37,012 bases of DNA from Candidatus Nomurabacteria bacterium (GCA_023267375.1 JAHFNJ010000008.1:1-37012), one strand, 5' to 3'. Shown: positions 10,918 through 21,240, counted from the first letter of the stretch. The notes: generated from the letters alone by a model not told the origin. A program made the numbers and translations.

Positions 10918-11175
10918 ATATTTGAATAATAACATGAAAAAAATAAATACTTTTTAGTGCATAACTTTTTTATAAAATAAGTTCAGTTGTTTGCAAAAAA
11001 GAATAATTGATGTTACTAATTAGGGCACAATGAATCCGGTAGTAGAAAATGGCATCGCTCCAATCTACCCCGTTGGAGCATTGGAAATGTTAAGATAGTT
11101 TTGTAAGAATCATTTTGTTTCTATGTTTGTAACTAAAAATGGCGCGAACCAATAATGCCATTTTTCACTAACCGG

Positions 11176-13386
11176 ATGAAATTACTGATTGTCGAATCTC
11201 CATCGAAAGCAAAGACCATTGAGAAATATCTCGATGGCGCTTTTACTGTACGCGCATCGGTCGGACACATTCGCGATCTGCCAAAATCAAACAAAAAAGC
11301 CATCGATATCCCTGGCGGATTTATTCCCCATTACGAGATTTCAAAAGGCAAAGAAAAAGTGGTTGATGAATTACAAGGCCTAGCTGAAAAAGCAAAGGAA
11401 ATTATTCTTGCGACAGACCCAGACCGTGAAGGAGAAGCTATCTCATGGCACCTGAAAGAATTGCTTGATCAGGATAAAAAAGTAAAAGCTCCGATCAAAC
11501 GAGTCACCTTTCATGAAATCACCAAGGAAGCCGTACTTGAAGCACTCAAGGAACCTCGTGATATTGATGCAAAACTTGTCAAAGCCCAAGAAGCACGCCG
11601 TGTCCTCGATCGCCTCGTAGGCTATGATCTTTCTGGTATTATCTGGAAAAAAGTTCGCTACGGGCTTTCGGCTGGACGCGTACAATCCCCTGCACTGCGC
11701 ATTATCATGGAACGAGAGCGAGAAATCCGCGCTTTTATTCCAGAGAAATACTGGGTTATTAAAGGAAACTTTAAAACAAAGAAAAATGTAGATCTCTTAC
11801 TTACTTGTAGCGAAGAGCCACGTGATGAAAAATTTGTACAAAAAATTCTTGAGATCGGCAAGAAAGGCACTTGGAATGTCGCCGGAGTAAAAGAATCGGA
11901 ACAAAAGCGTACGGCGCGTGCACCATTTACCACATCAACACTGCAACAAACAGCAAGTACTCGTCTTGGTTTTTCGCCGTCACGTACGATGCAAGTCGCT
12001 CAGAAGCTCTATGAAGCCGGCCACATTACTTATATGCGTACTGACAGTACGAACATGTCCGCGGTTGCTCAAGCACAAATACTGGCACTCGTTGAAAAGA
12101 AATATGGAAAAGAATACGCCCAAGCAAACGTCTACAAATCAAAATCAAAAAATGCCCAAGAAGCCCACGAAGGTATCCGCCCAACACACGTTGAAGTGCT
12201 TTCATCCGGACACAATGAAGAACAGAAGAAACTCTATAAACTCATTTGGGAACGTGCAGTTTCTTCGCAAATGACCGACGCGAAACTCTTGAAAACAAAA
12301 ATTATTGCCAAAGTCGCAGGACACGATGATATTCCAGAATTCAGTGCGAACGGTTCTCGAGTTCTTTTCCCAGGTTGGCTGACGGTAGATTCTGATGCAC
12401 GCGGAGAAGATGTTGAACTCCCGGAAGTGAAAGAAGGCGAGGAATTGAAGCTCATCGACCTTGCGAGTGAAGAAAAAGCAACTGAACCGCCCAACCGCTA
12501 CACTGAAGCAGGACTCGTGAAAGAACTAGAAGCCCGTGGCATCGGCCGTCCGTCAACATTCGCATCGATCATGCGCACAATTGAAGAACGTGGCTACGTC
12601 ACCAAAGAAGGCCGCACTCTTTTCCCTACCGATACCGGCGAAGTGGTTTCAGGATTCCTTGAGGAAAATTTTGCTAACTATATTTCTGATACATTCACCG
12701 CTGAAATGGAAGATGAACTCGACGACATCGCCGAAGGCAAACGTGAGTATGTAAAAACACTCAAAGATTTTTATGGACCATTCTTGAAAGAAGTGAAAGA
12801 AAAGGATAAGCTCGCGAAAGCGACCAACATGGGTGATGCCCCAGAGGATATGCTCTGCCCAAAATGTGGGTCAAAAATGATTATCAAACTTGCACGTAAC
12901 GGCAAGTTCTATTCGTGTTCGCGATACCCAGACTGTGCTGGCGCTCGAACCATGGAAGGCCTTGAACTTGAAGGACCAAAAGAAACAGGTGAAATGTGCC
13001 CACTGTGTGGCGACAAAAAAGGAAAATCAGGTGGTGGCAAACTCGTCATCCGCCAAGGGAAATTTGGCGCATTTATTTCCTGCTCGCGCTATCCAAAATG
13101 CAAATTCATCAAAGAAGATGAGGAAGAAAAGAAGAAAAAAATGACTGGCGTACAGTGTCCTATTTGTAAAAAAGGCGAAATGATGGAACGTCGCGGTCGC
13201 TTCGGTATTTTCTATTCCTGTTCAAATTACCCTGACTGCAAAAATGCGATCAAAGCAAAACCAACTGGCCGAATCTGTCCGATGTGCGGAAGCTTGATGA
13301 TGGAAGGAACGAAGACAATTCCAGAACGCTGCAGCAACAATAAATGTCCTAACCACCGACCAGACAAATTGGACAAGAAATCGTAA
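11176..13386 (+). CDS. topA: DNA topoisomerase I with C-terminal C4 zinc ribbons
   Basis: MKLLIVESPSKAKTIEKYL, ITYMRTDSTNMS active-site region, and several CPxCG...CSxYPxC zinc ribbons. Confidence 0.97.
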   Translation: MKLLIVESPSKAKTIEKYLDGAFTVRASVGHIRDLPKSNKKAIDIPGGFIPHYEISKGKEKVVDELQGLAEKAKEIILATDPDREGEAISWHLKELLDQDKKVKAPIKRVTFHEITKEAVLEALKEPRDIDAKLVKAQEARRVLDRLVGYDLSGIIWKKVRYGLSAGRVQSPALRIIMEREREIRAFIPEKYWVIKGNFKTKKNVDLLLTCSEEPRDEKFVQKILEIGKKGTWNVAGVKESEQKRTARAPFTTSTLQQTASTRLGFSPSRTMQVAQKLYEAGHITYMRTDSTNMSAVAQAQILALVEKKYGKEYAQANVYKSKSKNAQEAHEGIRPTHVEVLSSGHNEEQKKLYKLIWERAVSSQMTDAKLLKTKIIAKVAGHDDIPEFSANGSRVLFPGWLTVDSDARGEDVELPEVKEGEELKLIDLASEEKATEPPNRYTEAGLVKELEARGIGRPSTFASIMRTIEERGYVTKEGRTLFPTDTGEVVSGFLEENFANYISDTFTAEMEDELDDIAEGKREYVKTLKDFYGPFLKEVKEKDKLAKATNMGDAPEDMLCPKCGSKMIIKLARNGKFYSCSRYPDCAGARTMEGLELEGPKETGEMCPLCGDKKGKSGGGKLVIRQGKFGAFISCSRYPKCKFIKEDEEEKKKKMTGVQCPICKKGEMMERRGRFGIFYSCSNYPDCKNAIKAKPTGRICPMCGSLMMEGTKTIPERCSNNKCPNHRPDKLDKKS

Positions 13387-13391
13387 ACAAT

Positions 13392-13475
13392 GCCGCGGTG
13401 GCGAAATTGGCAGACGCACTACGTTCAGGTCGTAGCGGGAGTAATCCCATGGGAGTTCAAGTCTCCCCCGCGGCA
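13392..13475 (+). tRNA. tRNA-Leu(CAG)
   Basis: Acceptor gccgcgg/ccgcggc, anticodon arm ctacg-ttCAGgt-cgtag, long variable arm, T-arm gttcaag; no CCA encoded. Confidence 0.93.
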
Positions 13476-13567
13476 CAGAAAAATAATGTTCAATCTGTAA
13501 TGAGTAAGCCTCTCTGACGGCAAATGGGTGACTTCCTTTTTTATAGATTCTATTCTACACTCTAAAC

Positions 13568-15046
13568 ATGACATCCATTGATGAGATTTTTAAACTCATG
13601 GAGGAGAATCCTCCATCCGAGAAGGATAAGGCGCTCATAAAGCATGCCTATGATTTCGCGCAGAAAAAGCACGAAGGTCAACTCCGCGCATCCGGCGACC
13701 CATACTTTACCCACGTCTTTGAAACAGCCAAAAACCTTGCCCGCTATGGCATGGACTCACAGACAATTGCTGCTGGACTCCTCCACGACGCAATCGAAGA
13801 CACCGGAACCCCCGAGGAAGAAATCGAAAAAGAGTTTGGAAAAGAAATTCTCTTTATGGTAAATGGCGTAACAAAACTCGGTAAATTGAAGTACCGTGGC
13901 CGAGAACGCCACGTTGAATCATTACGCAAATTCTTTATTGCCGTTGCTCAAGACTTCCGTGTGCTTATGATTAAACTTGCCGACCGTCTCCACAATCTAC
14001 AAACACTCGAATACATACCTCAAGAAAAACAAAAACGTGTCGCGCTTGAAGCACTTGAAGTGTATGCGCCACTCGCCTATCGTTTGGGTATCGGAAAATT
14101 GAAGGGTGAGCTTGAAGATGCAGCATTCCCGTATGTCTATCCAAAAGATTACGCAAAAGTACAAGAAATATTAAAATCAAAAGCAAAAGCCACTGAGCAC
14201 CATCTAGAAACAGTACTTGGTGACCTCCAAAAAGAACTGGGTAAACAAAATATCAAAGTGGTAAAAATTTCTGCGCGCATGAAGCATACGTACTCGCTCT
14301 GGAAAAAACTGAAACGCTACGATATGGATATCGACAAAATTTATGACATTGTTGCTCTGCGCATTATTGTCCCTACGGTTGAAGACTGTTACCAAGTCTT
14401 GGGTATCATCCACAGTATCTGGAAACCATTACCAAACCGCATCAAAGACTACATTGCCCTGCCGAAGCTAAACGGCTACCAATCGCTCCATACAACGATT
14501 TTTACCGGTGATGGGGGTATTGCTGAAATTCAGATTCGTACCCCACAAATGCATGGTCAGGCTGAATACGGTATCGCCTCGCACTTCTCATATAAAGAAT
14601 CTATTGAAAAACAAAAGGCCGCAGCCAAACACAAATTTGTCTGGATCGATCAATTCAAGGATCTGCAAAAAAATACTGATAAACCGGAAAAATTCCTCGA
14701 TGACCTTAAGATGGATTTCTTTACCGACCGTATTTTCGTTTTTACTCCTGAAGGAGATGTTATCGATTTACCGAAAGACTCAAGTCCGATTGATTTTGCC
14801 TACTCTATTCACTCTGAAATCGGTCAGCATGCTTCAGCTGCAAAAGTGAATGGTAAGATGGTGCCACTTTCAGCAAAACTCAAAGATAGTGATATTGTTG
14901 AAATCACCACCAAAAAAGATGCGCACCCAAGCTCAAAATGGTCAAGCTATGCAAAGACGACCATGGCAAAGAAACACATCAAGCAGTATCTCGATACACA
15001 CGAGACTAGTTTACTTGATAAATATATCTTTAAGCGCTTTAAGTAA
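13568..15046 (+). CDS. rel: RelA/SpoT-type (p)ppGpp synthetase/hydrolase (HD + synthetase + TGS; no ACT domain in this ORF)
   Basis: HD-domain LLHDAIEDT, synthetase KDYIALPKLNGYQSLHTTIFT, TGS-like IFVFTPEGDVIDLPKDSSPIDFAYSIHSEIGQH. Confidence 0.93.
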   Translation: MTSIDEIFKLMEENPPSEKDKALIKHAYDFAQKKHEGQLRASGDPYFTHVFETAKNLARYGMDSQTIAAGLLHDAIEDTGTPEEEIEKEFGKEILFMVNGVTKLGKLKYRGRERHVESLRKFFIAVAQDFRVLMIKLADRLHNLQTLEYIPQEKQKRVALEALEVYAPLAYRLGIGKLKGELEDAAFPYVYPKDYAKVQEILKSKAKATEHHLETVLGDLQKELGKQNIKVVKISARMKHTYSLWKKLKRYDMDIDKIYDIVALRIIVPTVEDCYQVLGIIHSIWKPLPNRIKDYIALPKLNGYQSLHTTIFTGDGGIAEIQIRTPQMHGQAEYGIASHFSYKESIEKQKAAAKHKFVWIDQFKDLQKNTDKPEKFLDDLKMDFFTDRIFVFTPEGDVIDLPKDSSPIDFAYSIHSEIGQHASAAKVNGKMVPLSAKLKDSDIVEITTKKDAHPSSKWSSYAKTTMAKKHIKQYLDTHETSLLDKYIFKRFK

Positions 15047-16072
15047 TTAAATAGAAAACTTACTTATATCATATAGCCCGGCTTCTTCTTCGTTTTGTTT
15101 TATCTCATCTGCGGAACGGTCATCCTCAGCGATAGTAGGAGGAACTTCCTGATCAGTGACCGTGTTTGTTTCAGAAAGCACAACATCTGTAGGTGTTGGA
15201 GCATTTTTGACGAGGTACGCATCAAGCATTTCAGTTCCCATCTTTTCTTGGTTTGCCTTAAAGATGGCGAAAATACTACGGAGATCATCGTTGGAAAAGA
15301 AATCGATGGTGATATGCCCGCCAAAATCTTTCTTTTCAATATGGACGCGTGTACCCAAGCTCTCCTGTAATTTCTCTTCAATCGCCATAAGTTCCGGATC
15401 AGGAACGTACTCTTTCTTACGGATCTTGTCGTAGGCAATCTTTCGGCCAATACGCTCGGCTTCACGCACACTGATACGTTTTACGAGAATTTCTTTGAAT
15501 AGTACCATCTGCTCGTCGGGACGATCAGAGAGCATCATGAGCGGACGTGCATGTCCTTCGCTAATCTTTCCTTCTGAGAGAGCATTCAATATTTCTTCAG
15601 GCAACGTCAACAAGCGTAGTGTGTTTGAAACATATTCGCGACTCTTGCCTACCTTTGTTCCCACCTGACCGTGGGTGAACTTAAATTCATCCGTCAGTCG
15701 CAAAAAGGCACGAGCGCGTTCAACCGCATTCAAATCTTCACGTTGCAAGTTTTCAATAATAGCAAGCTCCAACTTTTCCATATTGCTATCGCCAACACGG
15801 ATAATGACCGGCACTTGTGAAAGTCCTGCAAGCTTCGAAGCACGCAAACGGCGTTCACCGGCAATAAGTTCATATTCAGTAGCGAGTCCACCATCCGGCT
15901 TTTCAACTTCTACGCGAGAAACCACGAGTGGTTGGAGCACGCCATATTGGCGAACTGAATCAGCAAGGTCGCGAAGCTTTGTTTCTTCAAATTCACGACG
16001 AGGTTGATACGGGTTTGGCTTGATCTTATCGGTATCGATGAGAAATATTGAGTTGGTGTATAGTTCGGACAT
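15047..16072 (-). CDS. parB: ParB/Spo0J-family chromosome partitioning protein
   Basis: KIKPNPYQPRREF, YELIAGERRLRASKLAGLSQVPVIIR, ENLQREDLNAVERA and HTH region. Confidence 0.94.
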   Translation of the reverse strand: MSELYTNSIFLIDTDKIKPNPYQPRREFEETKLRDLADSVRQYGVLQPLVVSRVEVEKPDGGLATEYELIAGERRLRASKLAGLSQVPVIIRVGDSNMEKLELAIIENLQREDLNAVERARAFLRLTDEFKFTHGQVGTKVGKSREYVSNTLRLLTLPEEILNALSEGKISEGHARPLMMLSDRPDEQMVLFKEILVKRISVREAERIGRKIAYDKIRKKEYVPDPELMAIEEKLQESLGTRVHIEKKDFGGHITIDFFSNDDLRSIFAIFKANQEKMGTEMLDAYLVKNAPTPTDVVLSETNTVTDQEVPPTIAEDDRSADEIKQNEEEAGLYDISKFSI

Positions 16073-16157
16073 GGGGATAGTATATAGCATTCAGTATTTT
16101 GTATCCAGTATGAAAATGTTGGAAAACCTGTTGAAAATAGTGTAGTATACGCTCATT

Positions 16158-16200
16158 GCCGGAGTGCCCGCCGTAGGCGGGTAAAGCGGAAGAGGTAGAT
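16158..16200 (+). pseudogene. Hairpin-interrupted, truncated tRNA-Leu 5' half (module A)
   Basis: gccggagtg + [cccgcc-gta-ggcgggtaaa] + gcggaagaggtaga; removing the insert leaves a tRNA-Leu acceptor/D-arm like the intact gene at 16468 (gccgggatggcggaattggtaga). Confidence 0.65.
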
Positions 16201-16227
16201 TTAGTCGCCTCAGGCGACCGCACATTT

Positions 16228-16464
16228 ATGATCTTTGTATATGTACTCAAAAGTTGCAACCACAACTTTAGATACATCGGAATAACGAATAATATTGCGC
16301 GCAGAATTGAGGAACACAATGCGGGGAAAAATGCTTCCACCTCGTTTTATAAACCGTTTCTTTTAGTCTATAATGAAGAAGCACCAGACTATAAAAGTGC
16401 GAGGAAACGTGAAATATTTTTGAAGAGCGGCAAAGGAAGAGCGTTTTTAGATACAATTAAATAA
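16228..16464 (+). CDS. GIY-YIG nuclease domain protein
   Basis: MIFVYVLKSCNHNFRYIGITNNIARRIEEHNAG...KREIFLKSGKGRAFL; the stop lies 3 nt before tRNA-Leu(CAA). Confidence 0.9.
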   Translation: MIFVYVLKSCNHNFRYIGITNNIARRIEEHNAGKNASTSFYKPFLLVYNEEAPDYKSARKREIFLKSGKGRAFLDTIK

Positions 16465-16467
16465 TAT

Positions 16468-16549
16468 GCCGGGATGGCGGAATTGGTAGACGCACACGAC
16501 TCAAAATCGTGCGGAGCAATCCATGGGAGTTCGATTCTCCCTCCCGGCA
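16468..16549 (+). tRNA. tRNA-Leu(CAA)
   Basis: Acceptor gccggga/tcccggc, anticodon arm cacga-ctCAAaa-tcgtg, T-arm gttcgattctcc. Confidence 0.94.
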
Positions 16550-16550
16550 C

Positions 16551-16721
16551 AATAAAATAAGCGAAGCGTTTTTGTGCCGGAGGAGCACGCAAATTTCTTT
16601 GCGTGTGTGGAGAGTCGAAGGGCGCAGTGATGTTTTGACAGCAGGCAAAACCACGAACCGGGGTCGCAAAAATTGCGAGTGACGACGAGCAATTATTTGT
16701 GACCGAGTCTCCCCTCCCGAC
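16551..16721 (+). repeat. tRNA-mirror element downstream of tRNA-Leu(CAA)
   Basis: Inverted acceptor/trailer ttgtgccgg (16572-16580), hairpin cacgcaaa-tttc-tttgcgtg (16586-16605), inverted T-arm ggagagtcgaa (16609-16619), core with ccggggtcgc...gagtgacgac, degenerate direct tRNA 3' end gagtctcccctcccgac (16705-16721). Confidence 0.7.
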
Positions 16722-16731
16722 CTTCATCCAT

Positions 16732-17646
16732 ATGTCCACCAAAACCCTAAAAATCAAACCCCTCGTTATCGCTGTAGTTGGTCCTACCTCTATTGGCAAA
16801 TCTGACTATGCTGTCACGCTCGCCAAAAAAATTGGTGGGGAGATTATTTCTGCTGATTCCCGACAAGTGTATCGAGGGCTTGATATTGGCTCGGGGAAAA
16901 TCACCAAAAAAGAAATGGACGGCATTCAACATTACATGCTTGATGTGGCTTCACCCAAAAAAGTATTCTCCGTGCACGATTTCAAGAAAAAAGCCCTGCC
17001 GATTCTTTTAAATATTGTAGCTCGTGGTAAAACCCCTATCATTGTCGGTGGAACCGGATTTTATGTTGATGCTCTCGTAGGTGAAAATGTCATCCCTGAA
17101 GTACCACCAAACAAAAAGTTGCGGAAAAAATTTCTAGCACAATCTGCCGAAGTAAATTTTAAACACTTACAAAAACTCGATCCAAAGCGAGCAAAAACAA
17201 TCGATAAACACAACAACGTCCGCCTGGTCCGTGCGATTGAAATTGCAACTGCCTTGGGGAGTGTCCCGAAACAAAAAAAGGTAGCACTGCCGTATCGAGT
17301 ACTTTGGATGGGACTGACCGCCGATCGCGACATACTCCGTAAGCGAATTGAAAAACGTCTGCGCGCACGCCTTTTGCAAGGGATGCTAGGAGAAGTAAAA
17401 AAGCTTCGTGCCGAAGGAGTATCATGGAAACGGCTCCATGATCTTGGCCTTGAGTATCGCTATGTGGCACTCCATCTTCAAGGAAAACTAAAAATAGAAG
17501 ATCTGGAAAAAACCCTCGCGGATAAAATTTACCAGTATGCAATGCGTCAATTACGCTGGTTTAAGCGCAATAAGGAAATAAACTGGATCGACGCAAAACA
17601 GATGAGCAAGATGGCGGGACCTGAGGTGATGAAGTTTCTAAAATGA
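16732..17646 (+). CDS. miaA: tRNA dimethylallyltransferase
   Basis: VVGPTSIGKSDYAVTLAKKIGGEIISADSRQVYRGLDIGSGKIT and VGGTGFYVDAL; start at internal Met of ORF 16699..17646. Confidence 0.95.
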   Translation: MSTKTLKIKPLVIAVVGPTSIGKSDYAVTLAKKIGGEIISADSRQVYRGLDIGSGKITKKEMDGIQHYMLDVASPKKVFSVHDFKKKALPILLNIVARGKTPIIVGGTGFYVDALVGENVIPEVPPNKKLRKKFLAQSAEVNFKHLQKLDPKRAKTIDKHNNVRLVRAIEIATALGSVPKQKKVALPYRVLWMGLTADRDILRKRIEKRLRARLLQGMLGEVKKLRAEGVSWKRLHDLGLEYRYVALHLQGKLKIEDLEKTLADKIYQYAMRQLRWFKRNKEINWIDAKQMSKMAGPEVMKFLK

Positions 17647-17673
17647 GGCTTTTATGCTATATTTTGAGCGCTT

Positions 17674-17744
17674 GGGCCTATAGTTCAGTGGTAGAATAAT
17701 CGTCTCCAAAACGATTGACCGAGGTTCGAATCCTCGTGGGCCCG
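17674..17744 (+). tRNA. tRNA-Trp(CCA)
   Basis: Acceptor gggccta/tgggccc, anticodon loop ctCCAaa, T-arm gaggttcgaatcctc. Confidence 0.92.
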
Positions 17745-17769
17745 CAAATTGGATTTAAATACTCGATAA

Positions 17770-17800
17770 CAAAAAATCACCCATATGGGTGATTTTTTGT
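17770..17800. terminator. Bidirectional terminator hairpin between tRNA-Trp and rpmG
   Basis: aaaaaatcaccca-ta-tgggtgatttttt. Confidence 0.8.
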
Positions 17801-17958
17801 TATTTCTTAGCTTCTTTGTGCGGGGTTACTTTTTTGCACCACTTACAGTATTTTTTGAGTTCAATTTTCTTTACTACGAGCTTCTTGTTTTTACTGCTCC
17901 AGTAGTTGATGCGCTTACATTTTCCGCAAGCAAGTTTTATGAGTCGTTCTTGAGACAT
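17800..17958 (-). CDS. rpmG: 50S ribosomal protein L33
   Basis: Translation by eye: MSQERLIKLACGKCKRINYWSSKNKKLVVKKIELKKYCKWCKKVTPHKEAKK (52 aa), two CxxC pairs as in L33; below the ORF-track length cutoff. Confidence 0.9.
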   Translation of the reverse strand: MSQERLIKLACGKCKRINYWSSKNKKLVVKKIELKKYCKWCKKVTPHKEAKK

Positions 17959-18049
17959 AGATGATTTGGTTGCGGGCTTTAGGTAATAGTACCGACAACT
18001 GCTCTATAGTAGCAGAAAATCCTGAAAAAGCAAGCCAGGCTACCCGTAA

Positions 18050-18165
18050 AGAAGACTTGATTCTCACCCTACGGTCGCGGGTACTTTTCCGCCTCGCTTC
18101 GCTCATATGGAAAAGTCTTTCGAATCCTTACGGAAGCCAAGCAGTTGGCTTCCTCCCGACACCAA
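18050..18165 (-). repeat. tRNA-mirror element downstream of tRNA-Tyr (minus orientation)
   Basis: On the minus strand: gtcggga + hairpin ggaagccaa-ctgc-ttggcttcc (18132-18153) + aggattcgaa (inverted T-arm, 18119-18128) + acttttcc...ggaaaagtacccgcgaccgtag core. Confidence 0.65.
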
Positions 18166-18167
18166 AC

Positions 18168-18195
18168 AAAAAAACGGCAAAAGCCGTTTTTTTTA
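18168..18195. terminator. Terminator hairpin downstream of tRNA-Tyr
   Basis: aaaaaaacggc-aaaa-gccgttttttt. Confidence 0.8.
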
Positions 18196-18197
18196 TG

Positions 18198-18281
18198 TGC
18201 GCCGGGAAGGATTCGAACCTTCGTAGCCCTATGGGCGACAGATTTACAGTCTGTTGCGATTGACCACTCCGCCACCGACGC
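18198..18281 (-). tRNA. tRNA-Tyr(GTA)
   Basis: Minus strand: acceptor gcgtcgg/ccggcgc, anticodon arm acaga-ctGTAaa-tctgt, long variable arm, T-arm gaaggttcgaatccttc. Confidence 0.93.
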
Positions 18282-18338
18282 ATTAACGATAAGTATACAC
18301 ATTTTTTATTGATTTTCAATGTGATATAACAAATGAAC

Positions 18339-18410
18339 GCTCCCGTAGTTCAATGGATAGAATACAAGTTTCCGGAACTTACGATACAGGTTCGATTCCT
18401 GTCGGGAGCA
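18339..18410 (+). tRNA. tRNA-Arg(CCG)
   Basis: Acceptor gctcccg/cgggagc, anticodon loop ttCCGga, T-arm caggttcgattcctg. Confidence 0.9.
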
Positions 18411-18415
18411 CAACA

Positions 18416-18447
18416 AAACAAAAACCACCCTCTTGGGTGGTTTTTGT
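18416..18447. terminator. Terminator hairpin between tRNA-Arg and clpB (convergent)
   Basis: aaaaaccaccc-tctt-gggtggttttt. Confidence 0.8.
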
Positions 18448-21132
18448 TTACATCGTTGCTTTTGAAGCAGTATTAGTACGCATGGTACCGCGACTCTTTT
18501 TTCTTTTTGTTTCAATCACTAATTCATTGTTCTTCACAGTGACAGAGACTGAATCCCCTTTCACCACTCCATGAGCGATAATATAGGATGCAACAGGGTT
18601 TAAGATCTTTGTTTGAATCAAACGATTGAGCGGTCGAGCGCCGTAATGTGGATCATACCCTTCCTTTGCCAGATATGCGTAAGCCTCTTCAGAAATTTCA
18701 AGTGAAATATCTTTAGCAGCCAAACGTTCTCTGACTACTTGTGTACGGATCTTTACAATTTCTTTGATCGCATCGGTTGAAAGAATGTCGAAGACAATAA
18801 TTTCATCCAAGCGATTCAAGAATTCTGGACGGAAATGATCTTTCAATGTAGCCAACACTTTCTCTTTCGTATTGTTGTATTCATCTTTCTGACTATCGCT
18901 ATTGAATCCAATTGATTCCATTTTCTCAATGAAGTTGGAACCAATGTTTGAGGTCAGAATAATGATCGTATTTTTGAAGTTCACGACACGACCCTTACCA
19001 TCAGTGAGGCGACCTTCATCGAGTACTTGGAGTAAGATATTGAATACTTCCGGATGCGCCTTCTCGACTTCATCAAACAACACTACCGAGTATGGACGGT
19101 GACGTACAGCCTCTGTCAGCTGCCCTGCTTCATCGTAGCCAACGTAGCCTGGCGGTGAACCCAAAAGTTTTGAGACACTATGACGTTCCATGTATTCAGA
19201 CATATCCACACGGATGAGTGCTTTATCGTCATTGAACATGAATTGTGCCAATGTCTTAGTAAGTTCTGTTTTACCGACACCAGTAGGACCCAAGAAAATA
19301 AATGAGCCGATTGGACGGTTTGGATCAGAGATACCAGCACGTGCACGACGCACAACATCAGAAATTTTATGAATCGCTTCGTCCTGTCCGATGATGCGCT
19401 TCTTGAGCTCATCTTCCATACGAGCAAGCTTCTCACGCTCTTCTTCAAGCATCTTCACGAGCGGAATACCAGTCCATCGAGCGACTACTTCTGCGATATC
19501 TTCTTCGGTAATTTCTTCCTTGAGAATACGGCGAGATTTCTGCAATTTCTTCAAACGAGTCAACTTTGTTTCAAGATCTTTCTGGAGTGTTGGAATCTTA
19601 CCATAGCGGATTTCCGCAGCACGCCCCAAATCTGCGCGCATTTCAGCATTTTCAGCTTCAAGACGGAGCGACTCGAGATCTTTCTTGATAGCGCGAATTT
19701 CAACCACCGTTGATTTTTCATTTTGCCACTTGAGCTCGATCTCACGAGTCTTCTCACGCAGATTGGCAATTTCAGTATCAATACCTTTGATACGTGCGCG
19801 AGTCTCCTTTGCTTCAGGATGGGTTTCAATTTCTTTCTTGAGTGCTTCCTTCTCGATTTCAAGACGCATGATCTTTCGATGTGCATCTTCAAGAACCGGA
19901 GGCTTGTTTTCAAGCGCGATGCGGAGTGCTGACGCAGCTTCATCAATCAAGTCGATTGCTTTATCAGGCAAGAAACGGTTGGTGATGTAGCGCGTTGAAA
20001 GATTGACCGCCGCAATAATCGCATCATCAGTAATACGAACACCGTGGTAGAGTTCATACTTTTCTTTGAGGCCACGCAAAATAGCGATAGCATCTTCTGG
20101 TGATGGTTCATCGATGTATACCGGCTGAAAACGACGAGCAAGCGCAGGATCTTTTTCAATATGCTTTTGGTATTCCTTGAGTGTCGTTGCGCCGATTGCA
20201 CGAAGTTCCCCACGGGCGAGCGCAGGCTTCAACATGTTTGATGCATCGAGTGATCCTTCAGACGCACCAGCACCAACAATCGTGTGAATTTCATCGACGA
20301 ACAGAATTATTTTTCCATCGGCTCGTTCAATTTCCTTCATAATAGCCTTTAGTCGCTCTTCAAATTCTCCGCGGTACTTTGTCCCTGCAAGAAGGGATCC
20401 GAGATCAAGCGATACGAGCTCTTTGTCTTTGAGTGACTCAGAGACATCACCTTTTGCAATACGCTGCGCCAGGCCTTCAACAACTGCAGTTTTCCCCGTG
20501 CCTGCTTCACCGATCAAGATGGGATTATTTTTGGTGCGACGAGAAAGAATCTGCATGATGCGCATGATTTCTGAATCCCGACCAATAACTGGATCGAGTT
20601 TGTCTTCTTTAGCGAGTTTGGTGAGATTGCGAGTAAATTTAGTAAGCATGCGCATTTTCTTGGGTGTTCCGACATCAGTGATATTTTGATTGCGGAATTC
20701 TTCAATGATTTTAATAACCTGCTCTTTTGTAATACGGAAACGAGAGATAACTTCACGAGCTTCTGATGGCACATCGAGCACTGCCACAAAAAGGTGTTCA
20801 GTGGAAATGAAATCATCTTTCAAAACCTGTGCAACTTTCTGGGAATTCTCAATAACCTGTGCTAAGTCAGGAGTAAGATAGAGTTGATATGAAGGAGAGA
20901 CTGTTGTGCGTGTTTCCGGTGCTTCAATTGCTTCAAGCAGTGAATCAGTGAGTAGTACAGTATCAATTTCCAAACGATCAAGAATAGAGGTCACCATCGA
21001 TTCTTCTTGCACAAGCAACGCTGTCATCAAATGCAAGGTATTTACGTGATTCTGACCACGTTCAATAGCGAGCTCATGAGCTTTGCGAATTGCTTCTTTG
21101 GCACGAGTTGTAAAATTGTGAAGTGGTGGCAT
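18448..21132 (-). CDS. clpB: ClpB/Hsp104-type AAA+ disaggregase
   Basis: Clp N domain, two Walker A motifs ([18 protein letters not shown]), long coiled-coil middle region, [37 protein letters not shown]. Confidence 0.92.
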   Translation of the reverse strand: MPPLHNFTTRAKEAIRKAHELAIERGQNHVNTLHLMTALLVQEESMVTSILDRLEIDTVLLTDSLLEAIEAPETRTTVSPSYQLYLTPDLAQVIENSQKVAQVLKDDFISTEHLFVAVLDVPSEAREVISRFRITKEQVIKIIEEFRNQNITDVGTPKKMRMLTKFTRNLTKLAKEDKLDPVIGRDSEIMRIMQILSRRTKNNPILIGEAGTGKTAVVEGLAQRIAKGDVSESLKDKELVSLDLGSLLAGTKYRGEFEERLKAIMKEIERADGKIILFVDEIHTIVGAGASEGSLDASNMLKPALARGELRAIGATTLKEYQKHIEKDPALARRFQPVYIDEPSPEDAIAILRGLKEKYELYHGVRITDDAIIAAVNLSTRYITNRFLPDKAIDLIDEAASALRIALENKPPVLEDAHRKIMRLEIEKEALKKEIETHPEAKETRARIKGIDTEIANLREKTREIELKWQNEKSTVVEIRAIKKDLESLRLEAENAEMRADLGRAAEIRYGKIPTLQKDLETKLTRLKKLQKSRRILKEEITEEDIAEVVARWTGIPLVKMLEEEREKLARMEDELKKRIIGQDEAIHKISDVVRRARAGISDPNRPIGSFIFLGPTGVGKTELTKTLAQFMFNDDKALIRVDMSEYMERHSVSKLLGSPPGYVGYDEAGQLTEAVRHRPYSVVLFDEVEKAHPEVFNILLQVLDEGRLTDGKGRVVNFKNTIIILTSNIGSNFIEKMESIGFNSDSQKDEYNNTKEKVLATLKDHFRPEFLNRLDEIIVFDILSTDAIKEIVKIRTQVVRERLAAKDISLEISEEAYAYLAKEGYDPHYGARPLNRLIQTKILNPVASYIIAHGVVKGDSVSVTVKNNELVIETKRKKSRGTMRTNTASKATM

Positions 21133-21240
21133 AAAATTAAGTTTACATTTATAAGGTCTTAGTAATACATTCGATTGGCGGCGTGTTATTGGTTCAAATG
21201 TCTCAACATTGTAACATTTTTTAATAATTGGTCAATACTT

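Noticed and set aside
13222-13476. Minus-strand ORF MPRGRLELPWDYSRYDLNVVRLPISPP...
   Set aside because: Antisense of tRNA-Leu(CAG) and the 3' end of topA. ORFs at 16389-16799 and 18306-18515 were rejected for the same reason.
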